NCBI GenBank assembly: GCA_020866945.1
Contig: JAJBVW010000113.1
Location: forward strand, 1-5,202
Direction: 5' to 3'
From: Oscillospiraceae bacterium
GTDB taxonomy: Bacteria; Bacillota; Clostridia; Oscillospirales; Oscillospiraceae
DNA: 5,202 nucleotides
Part shown: positions 1-5,202 of the stretch, in pieces
Numbering within the stretch: position 1 is the stretch's first letter
Layout: every line of letters begins with the position of its first letter
Position numbers and translations under genes: made by a program
The notes under the pieces: generated by a model
Seen by the model: the letters and a program-made list of their open reading frames with translations, nothing else
Databases searched by the model: none
What the model was told of the DNA's origin: nothing

Positions 1-66
1 GTATTATTATGCGTGCCGGTAGCTTGCGCGGGCCAGCTTGTGGAAGTGAAGATTGAAAATGGATAA
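1..66 (+). CDS. Possible C-terminal end of an upstream gene (partial)
   Basis: Reading from base 1 in frame 1 gives 21 sense codons ending in GQLVEVKIENG and a TAA at 64-66. The stop lies 8 nt inside the following regulator gene if that gene starts at ATG 59. The other forward frames close earlier, at 19-21 and 54-56. The overlap fits the style of the other junctions in the window, which is the main reason to think it real. The fragment is too short to name a family, and an open run of 21 codons can occur by chance in GC-rich DNA. Sequence to the left of the window would settle it. Confidence 0.25.
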   Translation, partial: VLLCVPVACAGQLVEVKIENG

Positions 67-922
67 AGATATTTTAGTGCGGCTGGAGGATGAAAGCCGC
101 TCCTTTTCCAAGGGCCAGCGGCTTATTGCCCGGTATATCACGGAAAATTACGACAAGGCCGCCTTTATGACGGCGGGAAAGCTGGGCAAGACCGTGGGCG
201 TCAGCGAGTCCACGGTGGTGCGCTTTGCCACGGAGCTGGGATATGACGGCTATCCGGGAATGCGCAAGGCCATGCAGGAGATGGTGCGCAGCCGTCTGAC
301 CAGCGTGCAGCGCATCGCGGTGGCCAGGGATATGGTGGGCGATGAGAATGTCCTGAAATCCGTCATGAGCTCGGATGAGGAAAAGCTTCAAAGCACCCTG
401 GAGGAGGTTGACCGGAAGAGCTTCCAGGCGGCGGTGGACGCCATCGCCGGGGCCAACCACCTTTACATCGTGGGAATGCGTTCCTCCGCGTCGCTTGCAA
501 GCTTCATGGGCTTTTACATGAACCTTCTCGTGAGCGACGTGTGCCTCATCCATGACACTACGGCAAACGAGGTCTGTGAGCAGATTATGCACATCGGAGC
601 GGGAGATGTCTATGTCGGCATCAGCTATCCCCGCTATTCCGCAAGCTCTTTGCGGGCCATGCAGTTTGCCAAGCGCCAGGGGGCCACGGTTATTGCCCTG
701 ACGGACAACGACCATTCCCCCTTTGCCCAGGTCGCGGATATAAGCCTCTACGCCAAGAGCGACATGGTTTCCTTCCTGGACTCCCTGGTGGCTCCCATGA
801 GCCTGATAAACGCGCTGATTGTGGCGGTAGCTGCCCGCCAGCCGCAGAAGCTGGACGAGACGTTTGGCTATCTCGAAAAGCTGTGGAGCGAATACGAGGT
901 GTTCACAACCGTTGAAAGCTGA
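59..922 (+). CDS. RpiR/MurR-family transcriptional regulator (HTH + SIS domain)
   Basis: This is a DNA-binding regulator of the RpiR/MurR family, in which a C-terminal SIS domain senses a phosphorylated sugar and an N-terminal helix-turn-helix binds the operator. Counting from ATG 59 the protein has 287 residues, the usual family length. The HTH spans about 36-62, with recognition-helix sequence VSESTVVRFATELGY typical of HTH_6. The SIS domain spans about 122-260 and keeps the two expected loops, VGMRSSAS (138-145) and GISYPRYSASS (187-197), whose serines normally contact the sugar phosphate. A TTG at 53 is an in-frame alternative start two codons upstream; the purine run GGAAGTGAAG (42-51) could serve either, and ATG is preferred. 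The last 11 nt overlap the flavoprotein gene. No sugar-metabolism gene is visible, so the ligand and targets cannot be inferred. The family call is firm. Confidence 0.93.
   Translation: MDKDILVRLEDESRSFSKGQRLIARYITENYDKAAFMTAGKLGKTVGVSESTVVRFATELGYDGYPGMRKAMQEMVRSRLTSVQRIAVARDMVGDENVLKSVMSSDEEKLQSTLEEVDRKSFQAAVDAIAGANHLYIVGMRSSASLASFMGFYMNLLVSDVCLIHDTTANEVCEQIMHIGAGDVYVGISYPRYSASSLRAMQFAKRQGATVIALTDNDHSPFAQVADISLYAKSDMVSFLDSLVAPMSLINALIVAVAARQPQKLDETFGYLEKLWSEYEVFTTVES
896..901 (+). promoter_or_regulatory. Ribosome-binding site that decides the flavoprotein TTG start
   Basis: GAGGTG lies inside the end of the regulator gene, 10 nt before TTG 912. It supports TTG 912 over the longer in-frame TTG at 864, which would add 16 residues (AISKSCGANTRC...) ahead of the canonical flavoprotein N-terminus and has no comparable purine tract. 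Confidence 0.6.
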
Positions 923-2144
923 CGTTGTTGTAATCGGGGGCGGAGCCGCGGGCCTTATGGCCGCTGGAACGGCGGCGGAGCGCGGTCTGCGGGTCGTTTT
1001 GTGCGAGCCGAATCAGCGCCTGGGGCGTAAGCTGCGGATTACCGGCAAGGGCCGCTGCAATGTGACCAATGACTGCACTCCGCGGGAGTTTATGGAAAAC
1101 ATTCCCACGAACCCGAAGTTTTTATACAGCAGCATCACGGCCTTCCCTCCGGCGGCGGCCATGGATTTTTTCGAGGCTCTGGGCGTGCCGCTGAAAACAG
1201 AGCGGGGCCGCCGGGTGTTTCCGCAGTCGGATAAGGCGGACGATGTTGCGGACAGCCTTGCCGCCTGGGGCAAACGGCAGGGCGTGACGTGGCTTCAGAC
1301 CCGTGCAGAAGAGATTTTGACGGATGAATCCGGTGTGACCGGCGTTTCCACCCCAGAGGGGGATATATCCTGCGGTGCGGCAATACTTTGCACCGGGGGC
1401 CTTTCCTATCCCGGCACCGGCTCTACGGGGGCGGGGCATCGGCTGGCCGCCGGACTGGGCCATACCATCGAGCCGCCCAGGGCGTCTCTGGCGCCGCTGG
1501 AAAGCCCCGCGCCCTTCTGCCGGGAGCTGTCCGGCCTGTCTCTGCGAAACGTGGGGCTGACGGCGCTGGAGGACGGCAGAGCCGTCTATCACGAGCAGGG
1601 GGAGATGCTTTTTGCCCACTTCGGCGTCACTGGGCCGCTCGTTTTGTCGGCCAGCGCTCATATGCGCCGCTGGGGGACGCGGGAATACCGCCTGTCCATC
1701 GACCTGAAACCGGCGCTGGATGAGGAAAAGCTGGACAGCCGCATCCTGCGGGATTTTGAAAAATACCGAAACAGGGACTTTGCCAACGCCCTGGACGAGC
1801 TGGCCCCCTGGTCGCTGATTCCCGTGCTGGTGGAGCTTTCCGGCATACCGGGGGACACGAAGGTGCATTCCGTCACCCGGGAGCAGCGGCGGAGGCTTGT
1901 GCAGCTGTTCAAGTCACTGGAAATACCAATCACCGGGCCGCGTCCCATTGCGGAGGCCATCGTCACCGCCGGAGGCGTCAGCGTGAAGGAAGTTGATCCC
2001 CGCACCATGGCCTCCAAGCTGGTGCCGGGCCTGTATTTTGCCGGAGAGCTTCTCGATGTGGACGGCTATACCGGCGGCTATAATTTACAAATTGCCTGGG
2101 CCACCGGCCGCTGTGCCGGAAGGGCCGTGACGATAACGAGATAG
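912..2144 (+). CDS. HI0933/YhiN/BaiN-family FAD-dependent oxidoreductase
   Basis: This is a predicted cytoplasmic flavoprotein of the HI0933-like group (Escherichia coli YhiN, Clostridium scindens BaiN). Members bind FAD and probably use NAD(P)H, but for most the substrate is unknown. Starting at TTG 912 gives 410 residues, normal for the family, and puts the Rossmann strand at once at the N-terminus: DVVVIGGGAAG (4-14), with E32 as the likely ribose-binding acid. The family signature GRKLRITGKGRCNVTN is at 38-53. The C-terminal FAD motif FAGELLDVDGYTGGYNLQ is at 376-393, and LCTGGLSYPGTGSTG lies mid-protein. The gene begins 11 nt inside the regulator, so translation is probably coupled to it, and stops 11 nt before cmk. 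A BaiN-like bile-acid role should not be assumed from family membership alone, because such genes are widespread in bacteria that do not dehydroxylate bile acids. Confidence 0.92.
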   Translation: MKADVVVIGGGAAGLMAAGTAAERGLRVVLCEPNQRLGRKLRITGKGRCNVTNDCTPREFMENIPTNPKFLYSSITAFPPAAAMDFFEALGVPLKTERGRRVFPQSDKADDVADSLAAWGKRQGVTWLQTRAEEILTDESGVTGVSTPEGDISCGAAILCTGGLSYPGTGSTGAGHRLAAGLGHTIEPPRASLAPLESPAPFCRELSGLSLRNVGLTALEDGRAVYHEQGEMLFAHFGVTGPLVLSASAHMRRWGTREYRLSIDLKPALDEEKLDSRILRDFEKYRNRDFANALDELAPWSLIPVLVELSGIPGDTKVHSVTREQRRRLVQLFKSLEIPITGPRPIAEAIVTAGGVSVKEVDPRTMASKLVPGLYFAGELLDVDGYTGGYNLQIAWATGRCAGRAVTITR

Positions 2145-2150
2145 GGAGGT
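2143..2150 (+). promoter_or_regulatory. cmk ribosome-binding site
   Basis: AGGGAGGT overlaps the flavoprotein stop codon (TAG 2142-2144) and ends 5 nt before ATG 2156. It is a near-perfect Shine-Dalgarno match and fixes the cmk start. Confidence 0.8.
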
Positions 2151-2155
2151 CAGCT

Positions 2156-2848
2156 ATGAACAGCGCCTATTGCTCCGTGGCCATCGACGGCCCTGCCGGA
2201 GCGGGAAAGAGTACCATTGCCAAGGCCGCCGCCGCGCGGTTTGGCTTCATTTATGTGGACACGGGAGCCATTTACCGCACCGTGGGCCTGGCCGCGCAGC
2301 GCGCGGGGATAGACCGGGCGGAGGCGGAAGCCGTGACGGCTCTGCTGCCGGAGCTGTCCATCCGCATGGATTACGGGCCGGACGGGACGCAGCGGATGTT
2401 TTTGAACGGAGAGGACGTTTCCTCTGCCATTCGCCAGCCGGAAATATCCATGTACGCCTCCGCCGTTTCCGCCGTTCCGGCGGTGCGGGCCTTTCTGAGG
2501 GATATGCAGCGGGACATGGCGAAAACCAGCAGCGTGGTCATGGACGGCCGGGACATCGGCACCGTGGTGCTGCCGGATGCGGGTCTGAAGATTTTCCTGA
2601 CCGCCTCCGCCGAGGCCCGGGCGAAGCGCCGTCTGGCCGAGCTTTTGCAAAAGGGAGAGGACTGCACCCTCCAGCAGGTCATGGACGATATGCTCCAGCG
2701 GGACGCGCAGGACGCGAACCGGGCTGCCGCGCCCCTGCGGGCGGCTGAGGACGCGGTTCTGGCGGATACTACGGATTTCACCCTGGAGGAGAGCATAGAG
2801 TACATCTGCGGCCTGATTCGGGAGCGCTTCGGCCTGGAGGAAAGGTAA
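2156..2848 (+). CDS. cmk: (d)CMP kinase / cytidylate kinase
   Basis: This cytoplasmic enzyme phosphorylates CMP and dCMP to the diphosphates with ATP, recycling CMP released by RNA turnover and phospholipid synthesis. The protein has 230 residues, the standard bacterial length. The Walker A loop is GPAGAGKST (12-20), followed by DTGAIYRTV (35-43), the nucleotide-contacting segment, with isoleucine where methionine is commoner. The CMP-kinase-specific insert includes LNGEDVSSAIRQPEIS. GRDIGTVVLPDA starts at 131, with R132/D133 expected at the CMP site, and the LID segment RDAQDANR is at 182-189. All key positions look intact. The gene follows the flavoprotein by 11 nt, and its TAA shares one base with the ATG of the ispH-S1 gene. 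In many Clostridia cmk, plsC and ispH are neighbours; no plsC is present here. Confidence 0.97.
   Translation: MNSAYCSVAIDGPAGAGKSTIAKAAAARFGFIYVDTGAIYRTVGLAAQRAGIDRAEAEAVTALLPELSIRMDYGPDGTQRMFLNGEDVSSAIRQPEISMYASAVSAVPAVRAFLRDMQRDMAKTSSVVMDGRDIGTVVLPDAGLKIFLTASAEARAKRRLAELLQKGEDCTLQQVMDDMLQRDAQDANRAAAPLRAAEDAVLADTTDFTLEESIEYICGLIRERFGLEER
2836..2840 (+). promoter_or_regulatory. Ribosome-binding site of the ispH-S1 fusion
   Basis: GGAGG inside the last codons of cmk ends 7 nt before ATG 2848, with a further AAAGG following. Together with the stop-start overlap TAATG it indicates coupled translation of cmk and the fusion gene. Confidence 0.75.
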
Positions 2849-5088
2849 TGGAGCTGCGCCTTGCGAAAAGCGCCGGGTTCTGCTTTGGCGTCAGCCGGGC
2901 GGTGACCATGACGGAAAAGGCTCTGGCTGATGGGCCTGCGTGGAGCCTGGGAGAGCTTATCCACAACGGCGCGGAGGTGGCCCGCCTGGGGCAGGCCGGT
3001 CTGCGGGTGGCTCAAGGCGTGGAGGAGGTGCCGGCAGGCGTGCCGGTGGTGCTGCGCTCCCATGGGGTGTCCCGGCGGGAAAGAGAGCTGCTGGAGGAAA
3101 AGAAATGTCGGGTCATCGACGCCACCTGCCCCAAGGTAGCCCGTATCCATAAAATTGTGGCGCAGGCCAGCGCACAGGGCCGCCAGGTGGTAATATTCGG
3201 TGAACCGTCCCACCCGGAGGTGCAGGGCATCACCGGCTGGTGCGAGGGCGCGGTGGTCGTACCCACGCTGGAGGCGTTCCATCGGTGGGCGGCGGAGGTC
3301 TCTCTGCCCCAAGATACTGATATGACAGTGGTTTTTCAGACGACCTCCAACAAAGAAAACAGTGAACAAAATATTAATTCTTTAAAAAAAGTCTATACAA
3401 AAGCCCAGTTCTTTGATACAATATGCGAAGCCACGAGTTTACGTCAAAATGAGGCTAGGCGGCTTTCCGGCGAATGTAACGCCATGATAGTCGTAGGGGG
3501 TCTCCACAGCGCAAACAGCGTCCATCTTGCAGAGATTTGCAGGCAGCACTGTGAAACAGTCCTGTTCGTGCAGAATGCGGACGAGTTGGAGTTGGACGCG
3601 CTGTCCGGCTTCGAGACGGTGGGGATCACCGCCGGGGCCTCAACACCCTCGTGGATCATTAAGGAGGTAGTAAGCAAAATGAACGAGTCTGAGATCATAA
3701 AGGACGAGCCTGTCGTGGGAGAAGACGCAGCTGTGGAGGAGAATACGGCTGTGGAAGAGGCTGCGCCCGCCGTGGAGGAAGCTCCTGCTGCGGAGGAAAC
3801 CGCCGCAGAGGCCGCTCCTGCGGAGGAGGCTGCGCCCGCCGCTGAAGAAGCACCCGCCAACGGGGGAGAGATGACCTTCGACCAGATGCTGGAGGAGTCT
3901 ATCAAGACCATTCATAACGGCGACACGGTCACCGGCGTTGTAGCCGGCGTCAGCGCGACGGAGATTTCTATTGACCTGCCCACAAAGCATTCCGGGTACA
4001 TACCCGCGTCTGAATTTACCAACGACCAGTCGGGCGTAGACATTAACGACCTGGTAAAAGTTGGCGATGAGATCCAGGCTATCGTTGTGCAAGTCAATGA
4101 TGTGGAGGGCACCGTCAAGCTGTCCAAGCGCCGTTTGGATGCGGAGCGGAATTGGCGCGACGTGCAGACCGCTATGGAGGAAGGCACCGTTCTGGAGGGC
4201 CGCGTGTCCGAGGAGAACAAGGGCGGCGTGGTCATCAACCAGAAGGGCGTGCGTATCTTTATTCCCGCTTCCCAGACCGGACTGAACCGGGGCGAGCCTA
4301 TGACCGGCCTCGTGGGCCAGACGGTTCGTTTCCGCATCACTGAGGTTGACGAGAAAAAGCATAAGCGCGTTGTCGGCTCCATCCGCAGTGTCCTGGTGCG
4401 CGAGCGCAAGGAGAAGGCGGAAAAGATTTGGGCCGAGATTGAAAAAGGCAAGGTCTATCAGGGCACTGTCAAGAGCATGATCTCTTACGGCGCTTTTGTG
4501 GACATCGGCGGCGTGGACGGCATGGTTCATGTTTCCGAGATAAGCTGGGAGCGCATCCGCAAGCCGGAGGACGTTCTTTCCGTGGGCCAGGAGGTTGAGG
4601 TCTATGTCATCAACTTCGACCCGGAGAAGAAGAAAATCTCCCTTGGCTACCGCAAGCCGGAGGACAACCCCTGGCTGAAGTTCACCGAAGCCTACAATGT
4701 GGGCGATGTGGCCACCGTGAAGGTAGTGAAGCTGATGCCCTTCGGCGCTTTTGCCGAGGTTCTGCCCGGTGTGGACGGCCTGATTCACATCTCCCAGATT
4801 GCGAACCGCCGCATCGGCAAGCCCGATGAGGTTCTGTCCGTTGGGCAGGAGGTTGATGCGAAAATCACCGCCATCGACAACGACAAGCAGAAAATCAGCC
4901 TCTCCATCCGCGCTCTGATTGAGCCGGAACCGGCTCCTGTCCGCAGCAATAACCGCCGCGGCGACCGCGAGCGCGACCATGACCGCAAGCCCGAGCCTCG
5001 CGGGGATGCCCTGGTCTATGAAATCTCCGCCACCGGCGAAGCCACCGGCATCGCTCCGGAGGAGGACGAAATCTTCGACGAGGACTGA
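2848..5088 (+). CDS. ispH: Bifunctional IspH (HMBPP reductase) - ribosomal protein S1 fusion
   Basis: The 746-residue product joins two proteins. Residues 1-277 are IspH/LytB, the iron-sulfur enzyme that makes IPP and DMAPP from HMBPP in the last step of the MEP isoprenoid pathway. The cluster cysteines are C12, C94 and C193; substrate-pocket residues H39, H72, H122, E124, T165, S221, N223 and S265 are all present by comparison with E. coli IspH, so the enzyme should be active. Residues 279-341 are an Ala/Glu/Pro linker with no K, R or H from 286 to 352. Four S1 RNA-binding folds follow at about 357-431, 446-516, 532-603 and 617-690. The last two are the most canonical (GAFVDIGGVDGMVHVSEI and GAFAEVLPGVDGLIHISQI). 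The tail at 691-746 is Arg-rich, then acidic. IspH-S1 fusions are known in Clostridia, so the fusion itself is not new. Full-length translation may coexist with an internal start at 3679. Confidence 0.95.
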   Translation: MELRLAKSAGFCFGVSRAVTMTEKALADGPAWSLGELIHNGAEVARLGQAGLRVAQGVEEVPAGVPVVLRSHGVSRRERELLEEKKCRVIDATCPKVARIHKIVAQASAQGRQVVIFGEPSHPEVQGITGWCEGAVVVPTLEAFHRWAAEVSLPQDTDMTVVFQTTSNKENSEQNINSLKKVYTKAQFFDTICEATSLRQNEARRLSGECNAMIVVGGLHSANSVHLAEICRQHCETVLFVQNADELELDALSGFETVGITAGASTPSWIIKEVVSKMNESEIIKDEPVVGEDAAVEENTAVEEAAPAVEEAPAAEETAAEAAPAEEAAPAAEEAPANGGEMTFDQMLEESIKTIHNGDTVTGVVAGVSATEISIDLPTKHSGYIPASEFTNDQSGVDINDLVKVGDEIQAIVVQVNDVEGTVKLSKRRLDAERNWRDVQTAMEEGTVLEGRVSEENKGGVVINQKGVRIFIPASQTGLNRGEPMTGLVGQTVRFRITEVDEKKHKRVVGSIRSVLVRERKEKAEKIWAEIEKGKVYQGTVKSMISYGAFVDIGGVDGMVHVSEISWERIRKPEDVLSVGQEVEVYVINFDPEKKKISLGYRKPEDNPWLKFTEAYNVGDVATVKVVKLMPFGAFAEVLPGVDGLIHISQIANRRIGKPDEVLSVGQEVDAKITAIDNDKQKISLSIRALIEPEPAPVRSNNRRGDRERDHDRKPEPRGDALVYEISATGEATGIAPEEDEIFDED
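3394..3422 (+). promoter_or_regulatory. Candidate internal sigma-A promoter for the S1 half
   Basis: Inside the ispH coding region, TATACA (3394-3399, four of six matches to TTGACA) is followed after exactly 17 bp by TACAAT (3417-3422, five of six matches to TATAAT). TG at 3414-3415 makes an extended -10, TGATACAAT. Just upstream, 3370-3390 is almost pure A/T, resembling an UP element. Transcription would start near 3429, about 250 nt before the internal ATG at 3679. The surrounding 60 nt (3361-3420) hold only 15 G/C in an otherwise GC-rich gene. The motifs are seen directly; promoter activity is inferred. Confidence 0.45.
3661..3668 (+). promoter_or_regulatory. Internal ribosome-binding site at the IspH/S1 border
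   Basis: AAGGAGGT is a perfect eight-base complement to the 16S rRNA tail. It lies 10 nt before the in-frame ATG at 3679. It is encoded by the IspH C-terminal codons for K272-E273-V274 and is the strongest Shine-Dalgarno sequence I see inside the gene. The spacing is slightly long but within the working range. Confidence 0.6.
3679..5088 (+). CDS. rpsA: Nested start: free-standing ribosomal protein S1 (four S1 domains)
   Basis: M278 of the fusion (ATG 3679, sequence MNESEIIKDEP) sits right after the conserved end of IspH and 10 nt behind AAGGAGGT. Initiation here would give a 469-residue S1 consisting of an acidic linker, four S1 domains and a charged tail, close in size to stand-alone S1 proteins of other Firmicutes. 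S1-type proteins bind mRNA at the 30S subunit and are needed in amounts far above those of a metabolic enzyme such as IspH, which gives a reason for separate expression. This is the same reading frame as the fusion, not an additional ORF. Whether one or both products are made cannot be told from sequence. Confidence 0.5.
   Translation: MNESEIIKDEPVVGEDAAVEENTAVEEAAPAVEEAPAAEETAAEAAPAEEAAPAAEEAPANGGEMTFDQMLEESIKTIHNGDTVTGVVAGVSATEISIDLPTKHSGYIPASEFTNDQSGVDINDLVKVGDEIQAIVVQVNDVEGTVKLSKRRLDAERNWRDVQTAMEEGTVLEGRVSEENKGGVVINQKGVRIFIPASQTGLNRGEPMTGLVGQTVRFRITEVDEKKHKRVVGSIRSVLVRERKEKAEKIWAEIEKGKVYQGTVKSMISYGAFVDIGGVDGMVHVSEISWERIRKPEDVLSVGQEVEVYVINFDPEKKKISLGYRKPEDNPWLKFTEAYNVGDVATVKVVKLMPFGAFAEVLPGVDGLIHISQIANRRIGKPDEVLSVGQEVDAKITAIDNDKQKISLSIRALIEPEPAPVRSNNRRGDRERDHDRKPEPRGDALVYEISATGEATGIAPEEDEIFDED
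3757..3841 (+). repeat. Ala/Glu/Pro-coding direct repeats in the IspH-S1 linker
   Basis: The 16-mer GAGGCTGCGCCCGCCG occurs at 3757-3772 and again at 3826-3841, 69 nt (23 codons) apart. Between the copies are related GCTCCTGC...GCGGAGGA units. They encode repeated EEAAPA / EEAPA motifs. The period is a multiple of three, so gain or loss by slippage would keep the S1 frame. The segment probably forms a flexible, strongly acidic spacer. Confidence 0.7.
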
Positions 5089-5110
5089 TTTCCAGAAAAC
5101 CCAAAATCCA

Positions 5111-5145
5111 AAATCCAGCAGCCGATAACGCTGCTGGATTTTTTT
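5111..5145 (+). terminator. Rho-independent terminator of the operon
   Basis: A 12-bp perfect stem pairs 5111-5122 (AAATCCAGCAGC) with 5130-5141 (GCTGCTGGATTT) around a 7-nt loop, CGATAAC. It is followed by a run of seven T (5139-5145) that overlaps the stem base. It begins 22 nt after the fusion stop codon and should end transcription of the block. Its A-rich left flank gives it some potential in the reverse direction as well. Confidence 0.93.
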
Positions 5146-5202
5146 GGCGGCAGACGTGGGAGATTCTTTCACTGGAGGGTTTGTCCGGGGGAGGGGTACC
5201 CC
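5146..5202. other. Post-terminator tail, no recognisable gene
   Basis: I see no convincing ORF, tRNA or promoter in these 57 bases. The end is G-rich and closes with the perfect palindrome GGGGTACCCC (5193-5202), preceded by GGGGGAG. It could be the edge of a dispersed repeat or of the next transcription unit, but the window stops here. Confidence 0.4.

Noticed and set aside
864..911. Longer N-terminus of the flavoprotein from TTG 864
   Set aside because: It would add 16 residues with no family counterpart ahead of the Rossmann strand, lacks a good ribosome-binding site, and increases the overlap with the regulator to 59 nt.
2079..2084. Perfect TATAAT inside the flavoprotein gene, 70 bp before cmk
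   Set aside because: It encodes the conserved Tyr-Asn of the GGYNLQ FAD motif, and there is no good -35 at 16-18 bp (ATGTGG at 17 bp matches only two of six). The nested-promoter case at 3394-3422 is much better supported.
2371..3369. Antisense open frame of 332 codons opposite cmk and ispH
   Set aside because: It crosses two well-supported genes, has no family features and an Arg/Ser/Pro-rich composition typical of GC-rich shadow frames.
3862..3873. Second possible internal start (GGGGGAG before ATG 3871, M342)
   Set aside because: The purine run ends only two bases before the ATG, too close for normal initiation. The ATG at 3679 has a far better site.
4558..4860. Near-repeat KPEDVLSVGQEV / KPDEVLSVGQEV in the third and fourth S1 domains
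   Set aside because: This is ordinary similarity between tandem S1 domains, not a separate repeat element.
3640..5172. Long antisense open frame of 510 codons on the - strand opposite S1
   Set aside because: It mirrors the codon phase of a strongly biased GC-rich gene, gives a low-complexity His/Leu/Ala/Asp-rich translation with no recognisable domain, and runs through the terminator hairpin. The + strand S1 domains are unambiguous.

Overview
The window is a compact, single-strand block from a GC-rich genome (roughly 60 % G+C by eye). The organism is most likely a Gram-positive anaerobe of class Clostridia, with an Oscillospiraceae-like gut lineage the best guess. The evidence is a 4-hydroxy-3-methylbut-2-enyl diphosphate reductase (IspH/LytB) fused in frame to a four-domain ribosomal protein S1, which is a known clostridial arrangement. 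Purine-rich GGAGG ribosome-binding sites, tightly overlapping genes and cytidylate kinase directly upstream of ispH support this. The lineage is inferred from gene content, not from a search.

Layout, all on the + strand: (1) 1-66, possibly the last codons of an upstream gene; (2) 59-922, an RpiR/MurR-type HTH-SIS regulator; (3) 912-2144, an HI0933/YhiN/BaiN-type flavoprotein with a TTG start inside the end of the regulator; (4) 2156-2848, cytidylate kinase (cmk); (5) 2848-5088, the IspH-S1 fusion, whose ATG shares one base with the cmk stop codon; (6) 5111-5145, a strong intrinsic terminator; (7) 5146-5202, a short tail with no recognisable gene. Gene junctions are -8, -11, +11 and -1 nt, so this looks like one translationally coupled operon ending at the terminator. 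Together the genes supply CTP/dCTP precursors (cmk), isoprenoid precursors (IspH) and translation capacity (S1). The regulator and flavoprotein have no evident substrate here.

The most interesting signal lies inside the fusion gene. At the IspH/S1 border there is a perfect Shine-Dalgarno sequence, AAGGAGGT (3661-3668), followed by an in-frame ATG at 3679, exactly where IspH homology ends. About 250 bp upstream of that ATG, inside the IspH coding region, is a sharply AT-rich island (15 G/C in the 60 nt at 3361-3420). It contains an extended -10 promoter-like sequence, TGATACAAT, with a TATACA -35 at 17-bp spacing and an UP-like A/T tract. Together these suggest a nested rpsA gene with its own promoter and ribosome-binding site. 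The locus may therefore make both the fusion and free S1. The fusion is known; the nested expression module is inferred here from sequence. I found no mobile element, CRISPR array, tRNA or rRNA, and no stretch over 300 bases without a gene.
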